Shown in pieces: positions 1-7,112 of a stretch of 28,092 nt of DNA. The stretch's first letter is position 1. Every line of letters starts with the position of its first letter. The translations under genes were made by a program, and so were the position numbers. The stretch lies in assembly GCA_035315065.1 (NCBI GenBank), contig DATFYM010000127.1, positions 1-28,092 of the forward strand. Direction: 5' to 3'. The stretch is from DATFYM01 sp035315065. GTDB taxonomy: Bacteria > Acidobacteriota > Terriglobia > UBA7540. The notes below the pieces were generated by a model. The model was not told the origin of the DNA. It saw nothing but the letters and a program-made list of their open reading frames with translations, and did not search any database.

Positions 1-515
1 CGTAACGCTTCATCGATGGGTGAATCCACCTTCGTACTGTTGGGCACATACTCGACGGCCATGGTGATGGCGTCGTTCAGTTCGCGCAGGACCTCCAAGG
101 GCTGGTCGCGGCGCTCGGCGCGGAGGTCGCGCGCCAGTTCGTGCAGCAGAGGCGTGGGCAGAGCGAAGCGGCTCGGAGCCAGCATGTCCCAGTAGTCGCC
201 ACCGGCCACCTGAGCGTCGAGGTCCTTCCAGTCGCCGATGCTGACCGTTTCGAGGTCGGGCTGGGGCTGCACCTCGACCAGGGCTTGGGCGGTCACGGTC
301 AGTTCCGAAAAGGCTCCCGGGATATCGAAGTGGTGAACGATGTTGCCCAAAAAGTCCTGGTAGGACATCACCCGGGTGGGCGGGGTCACGCTCAGATCAA
401 ACGTCAAACAGCGCTGGTGGCCTTCGCTGCGGGGTTGCGTGCGGACTTCCATCACGCCCTCGCGGACGGGGTGGCTGTAGCGAAACTCCGTGCGATGCCG
501 AACTGTGTAGAACAT
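1..515 (-). CDS. Transglutaminase-like family protein, N-terminal part (runs off window start)
   Basis: Translating the minus strand from the ATG at 513-515 gives about 171 residues with no stop before the window edge. It begins MFYTVRHRTEFRYSHPVREG, the usual opening of the bacterial transglutaminase N-terminal beta domain (tyrosine and arginine-rich first strand, then a QPRSEGHQRC-like stretch). The cysteine-protease-like catalytic domain would lie beyond position 1 and cannot be checked. The gene is 84 bases downstream of an alpha-E protein and a circularly permuted ATP-grasp protein, the standard three-gene neighbourhood of this family, so an operon is likely. The repeat hairpin at 521-593 fills the gap and reaches almost to the start codon, so the ribosome binding site is within or beside repeat sequence. 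The exact substrate of these systems is not settled. The call is firm for family, weak for function. Confidence 0.8.
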   Translation of the reverse strand, partial: MFYTVRHRTEFRYSHPVREGVMEVRTQPRSEGHQRCLTFDLSVTPPTRVMSYQDFLGNIVHHFDIPGAFSELTVTAQALVEVQPQPDLETVSIGDWKDLDAQVAGGDYWDMLAPSRFALPTPLLHELARDLRAERRDQPLEVLRELNDAITMAVEYVPNSTKVDSPIDEAL

Positions 516-520
516 CCTTT

Positions 521-593
521 AGCTCTCAGCTCTCAGTCATCAGCTAGCTATCAGCTTTCTCTCTTGCTGAGAGCTGATAGCTGATGGCTGACG
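521..593. repeat. Inverted heptamer repeat, GCTGANN family, copy 1
   Basis: The right arm (566-593) is four successive 7-base units, each GCTGA plus two variable bases. The left arm (521-554) is the same motif in reverse complement. The loop is about 11 bases. The element fills the gap between the alpha-E stop and the transglutaminase start. It could fold into a long imperfect hairpin. Confidence 0.85.
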
Positions 594-599
594 GCTCCC

Positions 600-1568
600 T
601 TAAACCGCGGCCCCCACCATCGACGCGATCGGATAGTCCACGTACACGGTGTGGATGTCCGAGTGAATCTGGGCGCATTGCTCCCGGACCTTTTGCAGAT
701 AGTCGTGTAGGCTCCCGGCAATGATGTCGTCCACCGAGCTGAAGCTCAAAGTCGCTTGCAGGCGGCCGGCCAGGCGGTTGAGAGCGTCGGCCTTCGCGGT
801 CGCCGTGATCTCTCCGATCTGGCTGAGGGCGCTCTTGATCCTCTCAGCAGAGAATCGCACCGAGTGCGGGAACTGCGCGTTCAGCACCAGAAACTCCGCG
901 ATCCGCCGCGGGCTCAACTGGGCCGTATAGACCTTGCAATAGGCCTCGAAGGCGGTGCAGCTCTTCAGCAAACCCACCCATTCCAGGTGGTTGGTTTCCT
1001 CGATCTCCTGGTCGAAGGGATGAGGAAGCCGACGGAAGTGGACATCCACCAGCGTGGCCGTGGCTCCGGTGCGCTCGAGAAAGCGCCCGAGCCAAATGAA
1101 ATACCAACCTTCGCCGTGGGTCATCGTCGAGTCGGTGATACCTTGGAAGAGGAACGCGCCCTCCTTGACCAGACGGAAGAATTCGTGCGGCTGCGAATAC
1201 CAGATTTCCTCCGACCCGCCTTGTGCCACCTGCAAGTACAAACGGTTAAGCTGCTCCCACATTTCGGAGCTGATTTGCTCGCGCACGTGACGGAGATTCT
1301 CTCGCGCCGCCGCGACGCAGCTCACAATCGAGGCGGGATGGGTTGCATCGAAACTCAAGGTCCGCGTCAGACTGGGCGCATCCGCCTGCCCGCCGGAAAC
1401 CGGGAGGATCTGCAAGCCTTCCAGCAGGTGCCCCCAGCGTCGGACTGCTGCGTCCGGCGACTGGTCGAGCATCAGGTGCATGCCTACGTCGAGCAGGCGC
1501 GCAGTGTGCTCCGCCCGCTCGAGGTAGCGGCTCATCCAGTACAGATTGTCGGCAACGCGTGAAAGCAT
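600..1568 (-). CDS. Alpha-E domain-containing protein
   Basis: A 322-residue protein starting MLSRVADNLYWMSRYLERAE, the signature opening of alpha-E (DUF403) proteins, which are all-helical and usually about 310-330 residues. The frame stays open up to 1616, but that extra peptide (TIHYSPFTIF) is encoded by the heptamer repeat at 1584-1604, so I place the start at 1568. It lies between a circularly permuted ATP-grasp gene upstream and a transglutaminase gene downstream on the same strand, the conserved trio proposed to make or process a peptide-like product. Role within that trio: unknown. The stop codon at 600-602 is followed within seven bases by a repeat hairpin. Confidence 0.9.
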   Translation of the reverse strand: MLSRVADNLYWMSRYLERAEHTARLLDVGMHLMLDQSPDAAVRRWGHLLEGLQILPVSGGQADAPSLTRTLSFDATHPASIVSCVAAARENLRHVREQISSEMWEQLNRLYLQVAQGGSEEIWYSQPHEFFRLVKEGAFLFQGITDSTMTHGEGWYFIWLGRFLERTGATATLVDVHFRRLPHPFDQEIEETNHLEWVGLLKSCTAFEAYCKVYTAQLSPRRIAEFLVLNAQFPHSVRFSAERIKSALSQIGEITATAKADALNRLAGRLQATLSFSSVDDIIAGSLHDYLQKVREQCAQIHSDIHTVYVDYPIASMVGAAV

Positions 1569-1583
1569 GTCTTTGAAGATTGT

Positions 1584-1688
1584 GAATGGTGAATAGTGAA
1601 TAGTGAAAGAAGACATCAGCCCGAGTTCATCTTCAATTCACTATTCACCATTCACCATTCATTTCCTTGTTCATCGTTCATCATTCGC
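1584..1688. repeat. Inverted heptamer repeat, GAATGGT/GAATAGT family, copy 1
   Basis: Three 7-base units at 1584-1604 are mirrored by reverse-complement units at about 1637-1660. A further degenerate run (GAATGAT, GAACGAT on the minus strand) continues to 1688. The minus-strand stop codon of the ATP-grasp gene (1681-1683) lies inside a GAATGAT unit. Confidence 0.85.
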
Positions 1689-3153
1689 GTAAAACCCATG
1701 TATCCTTGCTTCCGCCGCCCTGCGACGAGTTCACCACCAGCGAACCGCGTCGCAGCGCCACTCGCGTGAGTCCGCCCGGCACCAGGGTCACCCGCTCGCC
1801 GTAGAGAATATAGGGCCGTAGGTCCACGTGCCGTGCTTCCACTTGGCCTTCGATGAAGCACGGGGCGCGTGAGAGCGTCAGGGTCGGCTGAGCGATATAG
1901 TTGCGAGGGTCGGCCAGGATACGATGACGGAACTCCTCGCATTGCTCGGTGCTGCTGTGGGGCCCGATCAGCATGCCGTAGCCGCCGGATTCGCCGACCG
2001 CCTTCACCACCAGTTGCTCCAGGTGGTCGACCACATAGTTAAGCTGGGCCTTGTTTTCGCAGAGATAAGTTTCGACGTTGGGGAGGATCGGATCCTGACC
2101 GAGATAGTAGCGAATGATCGCCGGCACGTAGGCGTAGATCGCCTTGTCGTCGGCCACGCCGGTGCCGATCGCATTGGCCAGCGAAACCGTGCCGGCCCGA
2201 TAGGCGTTGAACAGGCCCGGCACGCCCAGGGATGAATCGGGGCGGAAACTCAACGGGTCAATAAAGTCGTCGTCGATGCGGCGATAGATCACGTCGACGC
2301 GGCGCAGGCCGGCCGTGGTGCGCATGTAAACCACGTTGTCGTGTACCAGCAGGTCGCGCCCTTCCACCAGCTCGATGCCCATCTGGTGAGCCAGAAAAGC
2401 GTGCTCGAAGTACGCCGAATTAAAGACGCCCGGCGTCAGCAGCACCACCGTAGGCTCGGCCCGATCGTCCGGCGCCAGCGAGCGCAGAGTAGCCAACAGC
2501 GCTTGCCCGTAGTGATCGATGGGCAGGACGCCGTAATTCCGGAAAAGATTGGGAAAGACCTTCTTCAAGACCTGACGGTTCGCCAGCATGTAGGATACGC
2601 CGCTGGGCACGCGCAAGTTATCTTCCAACACAGCAAAGCCGCCATCGGGCAGGCGAACCAGGTCCGTACCGCACACCGACACGTAGGTGTCGCGCGGAAC
2701 TTGCAGCCCGCGCATCTCGCGGCGGAAGTGACGGCAACTATAAACCAGTTCGCGAGGCACTACGCCGTCGGTGAGAATTTGCCCCTTGCCATAGACGTCC
2801 TTCAGGAACAAATTGAGGGCCATGAGCCGCTGCGTGAGCCCGCGCTCGATGGTCGCCCACTCGGAAAAGGCGATGATGCGAGGCAGGAGATCGCTGGGAA
2901 AGATGCGTTCCGTGCCCTCTTCGCGGCCGTACACCGTGAAGGTGATGCCTTGGTGCAGGAACGAGAGTTCGGCCGCCTGCTGGCTGCGAGTAAGTTCCTC
3001 GCTCGGCAGGTCGAGTAAGGTCTGATAAAGAGGCTGGTAGTGCGCGCGAGGCACTCCCTCGGCGTCAAACATCTCGTCGTAAGCGGCATCGAGCCGATAG
3101 TTCGAGAACGGTTGCTCGAACAGGTGCGGAGCCGAGGTTTGCAGAGTTCCCAT
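1681..3153 (-). CDS. Circularly permuted type 2 ATP-grasp protein
   Basis: A 490-residue protein of the DUF404/DUF407 type: an N-terminal helical part, a central region with VYGREEGTERIFPSDLLPRI and VLEDNLRVPSGVSYMLANR, and a later segment VVKAVGESGGYGMLIGP that resembles the glycine-rich nucleotide-binding loop of ATP-grasp folds. Length is normal for the family. Members are expected to ligate a carboxylate to an amine using ATP, but the substrate is not established. It is the first gene of the minus-strand operon with the alpha-E and transglutaminase genes. The stop codon TGA is formed by the repeat at 1584-1688, so the last residue or two are repeat-derived. Confidence 0.92.
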   Translation of the reverse strand: MGTLQTSAPHLFEQPFSNYRLDAAYDEMFDAEGVPRAHYQPLYQTLLDLPSEELTRSQQAAELSFLHQGITFTVYGREEGTERIFPSDLLPRIIAFSEWATIERGLTQRLMALNLFLKDVYGKGQILTDGVVPRELVYSCRHFRREMRGLQVPRDTYVSVCGTDLVRLPDGGFAVLEDNLRVPSGVSYMLANRQVLKKVFPNLFRNYGVLPIDHYGQALLATLRSLAPDDRAEPTVVLLTPGVFNSAYFEHAFLAHQMGIELVEGRDLLVHDNVVYMRTTAGLRRVDVIYRRIDDDFIDPLSFRPDSSLGVPGLFNAYRAGTVSLANAIGTGVADDKAIYAYVPAIIRYYLGQDPILPNVETYLCENKAQLNYVVDHLEQLVVKAVGESGGYGMLIGPHSSTEQCEEFRHRILADPRNYIAQPTLTLSRAPCFIEGQVEARHVDLRPYILYGERVTLVPGGLTRVALRRGSLVVNSSQGGGSKDTWVLRE

Positions 3154-3166
3154 TTAAGAAGAGGAA

Positions 3167-3249
3167 GACAGGAGACAGAAGTCAGGAGACAGAATGAAGA
3201 AATGGTATCCTGATTTTCGATTCTTCATTCTGACTCCTGACTCCTGTCC
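3167..3249. repeat. Inverted heptamer repeat, GACAGGA/GACAGAA family
   Basis: Four 7-base units at 3167-3194 are followed by a reverse-complement arm at about 3221-3249 (units like GACTCCT). The element starts 14 bases upstream of the ATP-grasp start codon, so any promoter lies in or beyond it. Confidence 0.8.
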
Positions 3250-3397
3250 CACATGAAACGCGCCACCTTGCTTCCGACCTCATGTTAGATCCAAGCTTCC
3301 AATCAGCCTTCGCCGGATTATAGGGCCACCCGCGAAGCGGGGTCAAATTAGTCATACTTCTTGCCAGCCGAAAATCTTTTTATCGCAAAAGAAACCA

Positions 3398-3472
3398 TCA
3401 GCTCTCAGCAGTCAGCTATCAGCAAGACAACGGGACTTTCTTGCTGAGAGCTGAGGGCTGAGTGCTGACGGC
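3398..3472. repeat. Inverted heptamer repeat, GCTGANN family, copy 2
   Basis: Four units in the right arm (3443-3470) vary only in the last two bases (GA, GG, GT, CG). The left arm is the reverse complement at 3398-3424. It abuts the stop codon of the S58 peptidase (3473-3475). The stretch 3250-3397 before it shows nothing I can name. Confidence 0.85.
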
Positions 3473-4651
3473 TCATTGCAATCGTTTGTACTTCCTCAGC
3501 ACCTCGCGCAGCTTCTCGTGGTCGAGCGCCTCCACCTTGTGATCGTTGATTCCGGTCATGGTTTCGGCGGCCACCAGCGCGTTGACGATGGCCTCCTCGG
3601 TGGCTTCCACGGTAGCCTCGAAAAGCGAGCCCATCTCGTCGTTGGGGACCATCTGCAGCGTGCGCAGACCCTCCGGCTTGGCGGCGCCGGGATTGGCGGT
3701 GGAGAAGGCGATGAAAATGTCGCCCGAGCCGTTGCCGGAGATGCTGCCGGTGCGCGCCAGACCCAGCGAGGCGCGGCGCGCCAGCCGCTTCAATTGGTGC
3801 GCCAACAGGGGAGCGTCGGTGACCACCGTAATGATGATGGAGCCGGTATCCTCCTGCTCCGGACCCCTCGCGTCGGCCCAAACCTTGCTCCCGGGAATCT
3901 CGCGGCCCACGGGAACACCCGCGATGTGCAGCAAGTCGCGCGTGCCGCAATTGCACTGCACCAGGACGCCCACGGTGTAGCCGCCCGCCGCCGGACTCAG
4001 TTGCCGCGACGCGGTGCCGATGCCGCCTTTGAACTCGTAGCAGATCATCCCCGTGCCGCCGCCCACGTTCCCCTCCGGCACCGGACCCGTTCGCGCGCTA
4101 TCGATGGCGTGGAATACGTCCTCTTTCTTGACGTGAAACCCATTGGTGTCGTTCAGGTAGCCGTCGTAGGTTTCGGCCACCACCGGCAGCGACCACCAGT
4201 ATTCCGAACCCTCTGGCTGGCCGTGCAGCACGCGCCAGGCGATCACCGAATCGCGCACGACGCCCACGCTGTGCGTGTTGGTGATCATCACCGGCCCTTC
4301 CAGGAATCCGGATTCTTCCACCCAGGTGGTGCCGGTCATCTCGCCGTTGCCGTTGAGCGTGAACCATCCGGCGAAGACCGGGTCGGACGATGCTTTGCCG
4401 CGCGGCAGAATGGCAGTAACGCCGGTTCGAATGGGCCCCGTGCCCACCACCAACTTACCGCTGCCGGAGATGAGGGTCGTGTGCCCCACCTCCACGCCCT
4501 TGACGTCGGTGATGGCGTCGAGCGGGCCCGGCGTGCCGTCGAAGGGCACGCCCAGATCACGGGCGCGAGGTCGGCTCTGAGCGAAACCGGCGCCGGCAGA
4601 CAACGCCAGCAACGTAACCCCAGCTATCCAGCGACAAGTGATTCGTCTCAC
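3473..4651 (-). CDS. P1/S58 family peptidase (DmpA-like L-aminopeptidase/D-esterase), exported
   Basis: A 392-residue protein. Residues 1-24 (RRITCRW, a hydrophobic run, then AGAGFAQ) look like a signal peptide. RARDLGVPFDGTPGPLDAITDVKGVEVGH is the usual start of DmpA-type peptidases. These are made as a precursor that cleaves itself; the new N-terminal serine is the nucleophile. Here the Gly270-Ser271 pair just before IIITVVTDAPLL is the expected cleavage point, and SGNGSGDIFIAFSTANPG (about 304-322) is the second conserved block. Family members release N-terminal amino acids, including beta- or D-residues in some cases; the substrate here is unknown. It stands alone on the minus strand, with repeats on both sides. 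Confidence 0.9.
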   Translation of the reverse strand: MRRITCRWIAGVTLLALSAGAGFAQSRPRARDLGVPFDGTPGPLDAITDVKGVEVGHTTLISGSGKLVVGTGPIRTGVTAILPRGKASSDPVFAGWFTLNGNGEMTGTTWVEESGFLEGPVMITNTHSVGVVRDSVIAWRVLHGQPEGSEYWWSLPVVAETYDGYLNDTNGFHVKKEDVFHAIDSARTGPVPEGNVGGGTGMICYEFKGGIGTASRQLSPAAGGYTVGVLVQCNCGTRDLLHIAGVPVGREIPGSKVWADARGPEQEDTGSIIITVVTDAPLLAHQLKRLARRASLGLARTGSISGNGSGDIFIAFSTANPGAAKPEGLRTLQMVPNDEMGSLFEATVEATEEAIVNALVAAETMTGINDHKVEALDHEKLREVLRKYKRLQ

Positions 4652-4676
4652 GCACTAACCTCCATGTTGCTCAAAA

Positions 4677-4708
4677 GCTCTCAGACTCTCAGCCATCAGC
4701 CGTCAGCT
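4677..4708. repeat. GCTGANN-family heptamer run, single arm
   Basis: Four to five copies of CATCAGC/CTCTCAG-type units, i.e. the reverse complement of the family at 521-593, sit 26 bases upstream of the S58 peptidase start. No matching second arm is close by, unless the arm at 4924-4956 pairs with it. Downstream (4713-4863) I see only a 12-base direct repeat, GGTGGCTTCGTT, at about 4792 and 4848. Confidence 0.7.
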
Positions 4709-4867
4709 TCTGGGCTTCCCGAGTCGCGTTGCTGCTTGCTCCGACGGTGCTCTCGGTCCTGCATCTTCTCCGACTGCCTTCTGTGTACCCAACGGTGGCT
4801 TCGTTCCTGATCCAAGCAAGGCCCGATCCTTTATTATCAATCAAATCGGTGGCTTCGTTTTGCGAAA

Positions 4868-4956
4868 TCTCTCAGCTCGCGGCCATCAGGAGCCAACTAT
4901 GAGCAGGGCGGAGGAACCTTCGTGCTGATAGCTGAAGGCTGATAGCTGATGGCTGT
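4868..4956. repeat. Inverted heptamer repeat, GCTGANN family, copy 4
   Basis: The right arm at 4924-4958 has five 7-base steps (GCTGATA, GCTGAAG and variants). A degraded left arm (CTCTCAGC, CCATCAGG) is visible at 4868-4890. Confidence 0.75.
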
Positions 4957-4977
4957 TTTCTGCCATATTCTGTCACT

Positions 4978-5022
4978 TTTTGGCAGAAAATAGCGAAATT
5001 TGGTGCGATTCTGCGTCCAAAA
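4978..5022. repeat. Flanking direct repeat, left copy
   Basis: About 45 bases containing GAAATTTGGTGCGATT. A diverged copy (roughly three of four bases equal by eye) lies in the same orientation at 6035-6080. The two flank the tandem ~150-bp array. Confidence 0.55.
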
Positions 5023-5054
5023 GAGCCCTCGAGACGCGGTCCCCTTTCAGATGC

Positions 5055-5790
5055 GCGCTGAAGGCTCGGCGAAAACCCAGTTAGCAAGTCCTTTAGATTG
5101 AGCAAGCGTTCTCTCTGTCTCCATCAGTAAATTGGCCATCAACCCTCACGGAATCAACAGATAGGCCTCCCAACATCTCAGTCGCCGAGCAGAGCTCAAA
5201 AAGGGAGCTCGACAGCTCGACGGAAACACGGTTAGTAAGTCTTTTAGATTGAGAAGGCCCTTCACCTGTTGTCTTCCTAAACTTGGCCAACAACCATTGC
5301 GGAATCAATAGATAAGCCTCCCCACATCTAAGTCGGCCAAAACCCAAAACGGTTACGCCCACAGCTCTATGGAAGCGCGGCTAGTAAGTCCTTTGGATTT
5401 AGCACGCCTTCACCTGGTTTCTTCCACAACTTCGCCAACAACCATTGCGGAATCAATAGATAAGCCTCTACACGTCTAAGTCGTCGGACAACTAAGAACG
5501 GGTTGCGCCACAGCTCGACAGAAACACGGTCAGTAAGTCCTTTAGATTGAGCAAGCCTTCAGCCGTTGTCTTCCGAGATTTTGCCAACAACTCTTGCGAA
5601 ATCAATAGATAGCCCTCGCCAGTTTTGGATCGCCCAACAAAACCCGAAAAAGTAGTCCGACGCTCGCCCATAGGAAGAATAATGGCTAGTAAGTCCTTTG
5701 AATTCATCATGCCCTTGTTCCTTCCGCTGAGGAGCTCCGCTAGCAACAATCGTCGAATCAATAGATTGGCCCCAGCAAACTGGCCGGGTC
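5055..5790. repeat. Five tandem copies of a ~150-bp unit
   Basis: The marker AAGTCCTTTAGATT or a near variant recurs at 5086, 5237, 5386, 5535 and 5691, giving spacings of 151, 149, 149 and 156. Each unit also carries a GCCAACAACC-like block and AATCAATAGATA at the same relative place. Copies 2 and 3 are closest; copy 5 is most decayed. The unit length is not a multiple of three and minus-strand frames shift from copy to copy, so this is not a repeated protein domain. Short minus-strand open frames here (for example residues LLNLKDLLT) are by-products. I do not recognise the unit. Decayed duplicates of a small non-coding or regulatory element are possible. Confidence 0.85.
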
Positions 5791-5803
5791 GCGCCCAACA
5801 AAC

Positions 5804-5891
5804 CCTGGGAGCGCGGGCATCTTGCTCGCTCTTGATCTTCCAAGGCTGTCATACAGAAGCGAAGAGCGGGCAGGATGCCCGCGCTCCCAGG
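5804..5891. repeat. Inverted repeat, CCTGGGAGCGCGGGC family, copy 1
   Basis: The left arm starts at 5804 (CCTGGGAGCGCGGGCATC) and the right arm ends at 5891 as its reverse complement (GATGCCCGCGCTCCCAGG). The loop is about 30-40 bases. The same family occurs at 10781-10897 and in fragments at 19917 and 26411. Confidence 0.85.
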
Positions 5892-5931
5892 ATTCTTCCA
5901 CACGGTCCGCGCACCGGCGGCCCCATCACGG

Positions 5932-5960
5932 CTTGACACGTGCCGCCGGACTTGACACGT
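5932..5960. repeat. Short direct repeat CTTGACACGT
   Basis: The 10-base sequence CTTGACACGT occurs at 5932-5941 and again at 5951-5960, a 19-base step. Each contains TTGACA, but no good -10 follows at the usual spacing and no gene starts downstream, so I give it no function. Confidence 0.5.
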
Positions 5961-6034
5961 TTTAACAAAATCGGCCGTTAAAAACCCCCTTTTAACTGAC
6001 CTTAAGTGCCTCTTCGAGCCCTTTCGCTGCACGT

Positions 6035-6080
6035 TTTTGGTAAGAAATGGCAAAATTTGGCGCGATTTTTTAGCCCAAAA
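6035..6080. repeat. Flanking direct repeat, right copy
   Basis: Diverged second copy of the 45-base block at 4978-5022 (core GCAAAATTTGGCGCGATT). Together they bracket the tandem array and the first CCTGGGAGC element. From 6081 to 6294 I see AT-rich sequence with no gene. Confidence 0.55.
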
Positions 6081-6294
6081 ACGTCCGATAACGGACAGTC
6101 TTCCAAATAACCCTTTTGTTTGCAATAGCCCCTTTCCGCTAGAGTCGGTCGTAAAAGGTTAATTAATTTCCACGTTAATTTTCTCCGTTTTACCATACCG
6201 GTAACCAGGCGAAGCCCGGACGCGACCTTGAGCTCAGGTGGGTGGCTCATTCTAGCCGTCGCTCCCCTGCGTCCCTGGCCATGGGCCGGTCTTT

Positions 6295-6329
6295 CAATCG
6301 TCAATCGAAAATCGTCAATCGTCAATTCT
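6295..6329. repeat. Heptamer run, CAATCGT family, single arm
   Basis: Five consecutive 7-base units (CAATCGT, CAATCGA, AAATCGT, then two more). No inverted partner was found nearby. Confidence 0.75.
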
Positions 6330-6543
6330 TCGCCTTTCACAAATGCTCGGCACACCTTGGTCGGCCACTCAGCTAGCTAACCTACAAAGTAAGTATAAGC
6401 CGGGGTACTGAATTTGTCAAGAAGGGAGTTCGTCGTTGATCGAGTGCGGTCGCCCGCCTGGAGGCCGGGAGGGTTTGAAAGGAAGAGCCGTGCGAGCGTG
6501 GGGTGTGCCCCACCCCTGCTCCTTTGAAATGCCTCTCTCGCTG

Positions 6544-6585
6544 ATGCGTATCCTTGTTGATACCAATGTCCTAGAAGAATGGAAT
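6544..6585 (+). pseudogene. PIN-domain toxin start, cut by a repeat (remnant)
   Basis: The plus strand reads MRILVDTNVLEEW from an ATG at 6544. MRILVDTNVL is the typical first strand of VapC-type PIN nucleases, including the first catalytic aspartate. After thirteen codons the frame runs into the inverted repeat at 6582, which encodes PQITQI-type peptide, and nothing PIN-like follows. It is convergent with the orphan antitoxin at 6757, so it may not be that antitoxin's own partner. The fragment is short, so chance resemblance cannot be excluded. Confidence 0.4.
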
Positions 6586-6756
6586 CCACAGATTACGCAG
6601 ATTTCGGAGATTAGGATGAAGAAGGTGTCTGCTCGACGAACAGTAACCAGCAAACGGTGCCTTCATTGGACACGGCGAGGCGTTGTCTGTCGCTCTTACT
6701 CAATCTGAGAAATCTGCGCAATCTGTGGATCCTCTTCTTTGTGTCAAATGACACCA
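6582..6756. repeat. Inverted 9-base-period repeat, CACAGATTACGCAGATT family, copy 1
   Basis: The left arm begins at 6582 and the right arm (CAATCTGAG, AAATCTGCG, CAATCTGTGG) ends at about 6730, both with a 9-base period. A terminal block TCAAATGACACC at 6744-6755 is shared with the element at 13948-14078 and touches the stop codon of the antitoxin gene (6757-6759). Confidence 0.85.
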
Positions 6757-6987
6757 CTACCCGATCTCCGCCAGCATGCGGTCGATGTCACCGGTAGGAT
6801 AGTCTCCTCGTGCTGCTGCACGGATGACTTCGAGCTTCTTGCCGACCCTGCCCACAGGCTCATGCCGATGTGCCAGATCGAGCGCCTGCCGAACCCATTC
6901 GGCAATCGACATTTGGCGGGAGCGCGCGGCGCGCTTAATCTCACGGTATTCGAGGTCCTTGAGGACGACCTGCAGTCGTTTAGCCAT
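6757..6987 (-). CDS. Ribbon-helix-helix (CopG-like) antitoxin, toxin partner missing
   Basis: A 76-residue protein. RLQVVLKDLEYREIKRAARSRQMSIAEWVRQAL has the beta-strand plus two-helix pattern of ribbon-helix-helix regulators, and the C-terminal tail (YPTGDIDRMLAEIG) resembles toxin-binding tails that end in a short amphipathic helix. Such antitoxins are normally followed by a VapC toxin on the same strand. Here the stop codon is followed two bases later by the end of an inverted repeat, and no same-strand toxin exists. A near-perfect promoter with an 11-base-arm palindrome lies immediately upstream, indicating autorepression. The promoter's likely start site is at or very near the ATG, so the mRNA may be leaderless. 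Confidence 0.85.
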   Translation of the reverse strand: MAKRLQVVLKDLEYREIKRAARSRQMSIAEWVRQALDLAHRHEPVGRVGKKLEVIRAAARGDYPTGDIDRMLAEIG

Positions 6988-6993
6988 GGCCTG

Positions 6994-7023
6994 AGTATAT
7001 TTGACTCATGACCATGAGTCAAA
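6994..7023 (-). promoter_or_regulatory. Sigma-70-type promoter with palindromic operator for the antitoxin
   Basis: On the minus strand TTGACT (7022-7017), a 17-base spacer and TATACT (6999-6994) form a strong consensus promoter. Overlaying it is a perfect palindrome: TTTGACTCATG at 7000-7010 and its exact reverse complement at 7013-7023, separated by two bases. That covers the -35 and spacer, an ideal place for a dimeric ribbon-helix-helix repressor. The -10 ends only six bases before the ATG at 6987. Confidence 0.8.
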
Positions 7024-7112
7024 CTTTCGGCTGGCTATGCACAACGGGTCTCTTTGAGCAGGCAGCGGGTAAGCGTGTTAAAGTCCTATCGGTGACGTTG
7101 CTCGGTGATGCC

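Noticed and set aside
3476..4810. 444-residue plus-strand frame opposite the S58 peptidase
   Set aside because: Shadow frame with no motif; the minus strand is a full-length peptidase with a signal peptide.
5055..5790. CRISPR array
   Set aside because: The period is about 150 bases with similarity across the whole unit; there are no 24-40-base exact repeats with unique spacers and no cas genes.
5932..5960. Twin TTGACA boxes as a promoter
   Set aside because: No -10 at 16-18 bases and no gene starts downstream on the plus strand.
7000..7112. Start of the GH5 gene at 7008
   Set aside because: It overlaps the antitoxin operator and puts 35 residues before a good lipoprotein signal; the ATG at 7113 fits better.
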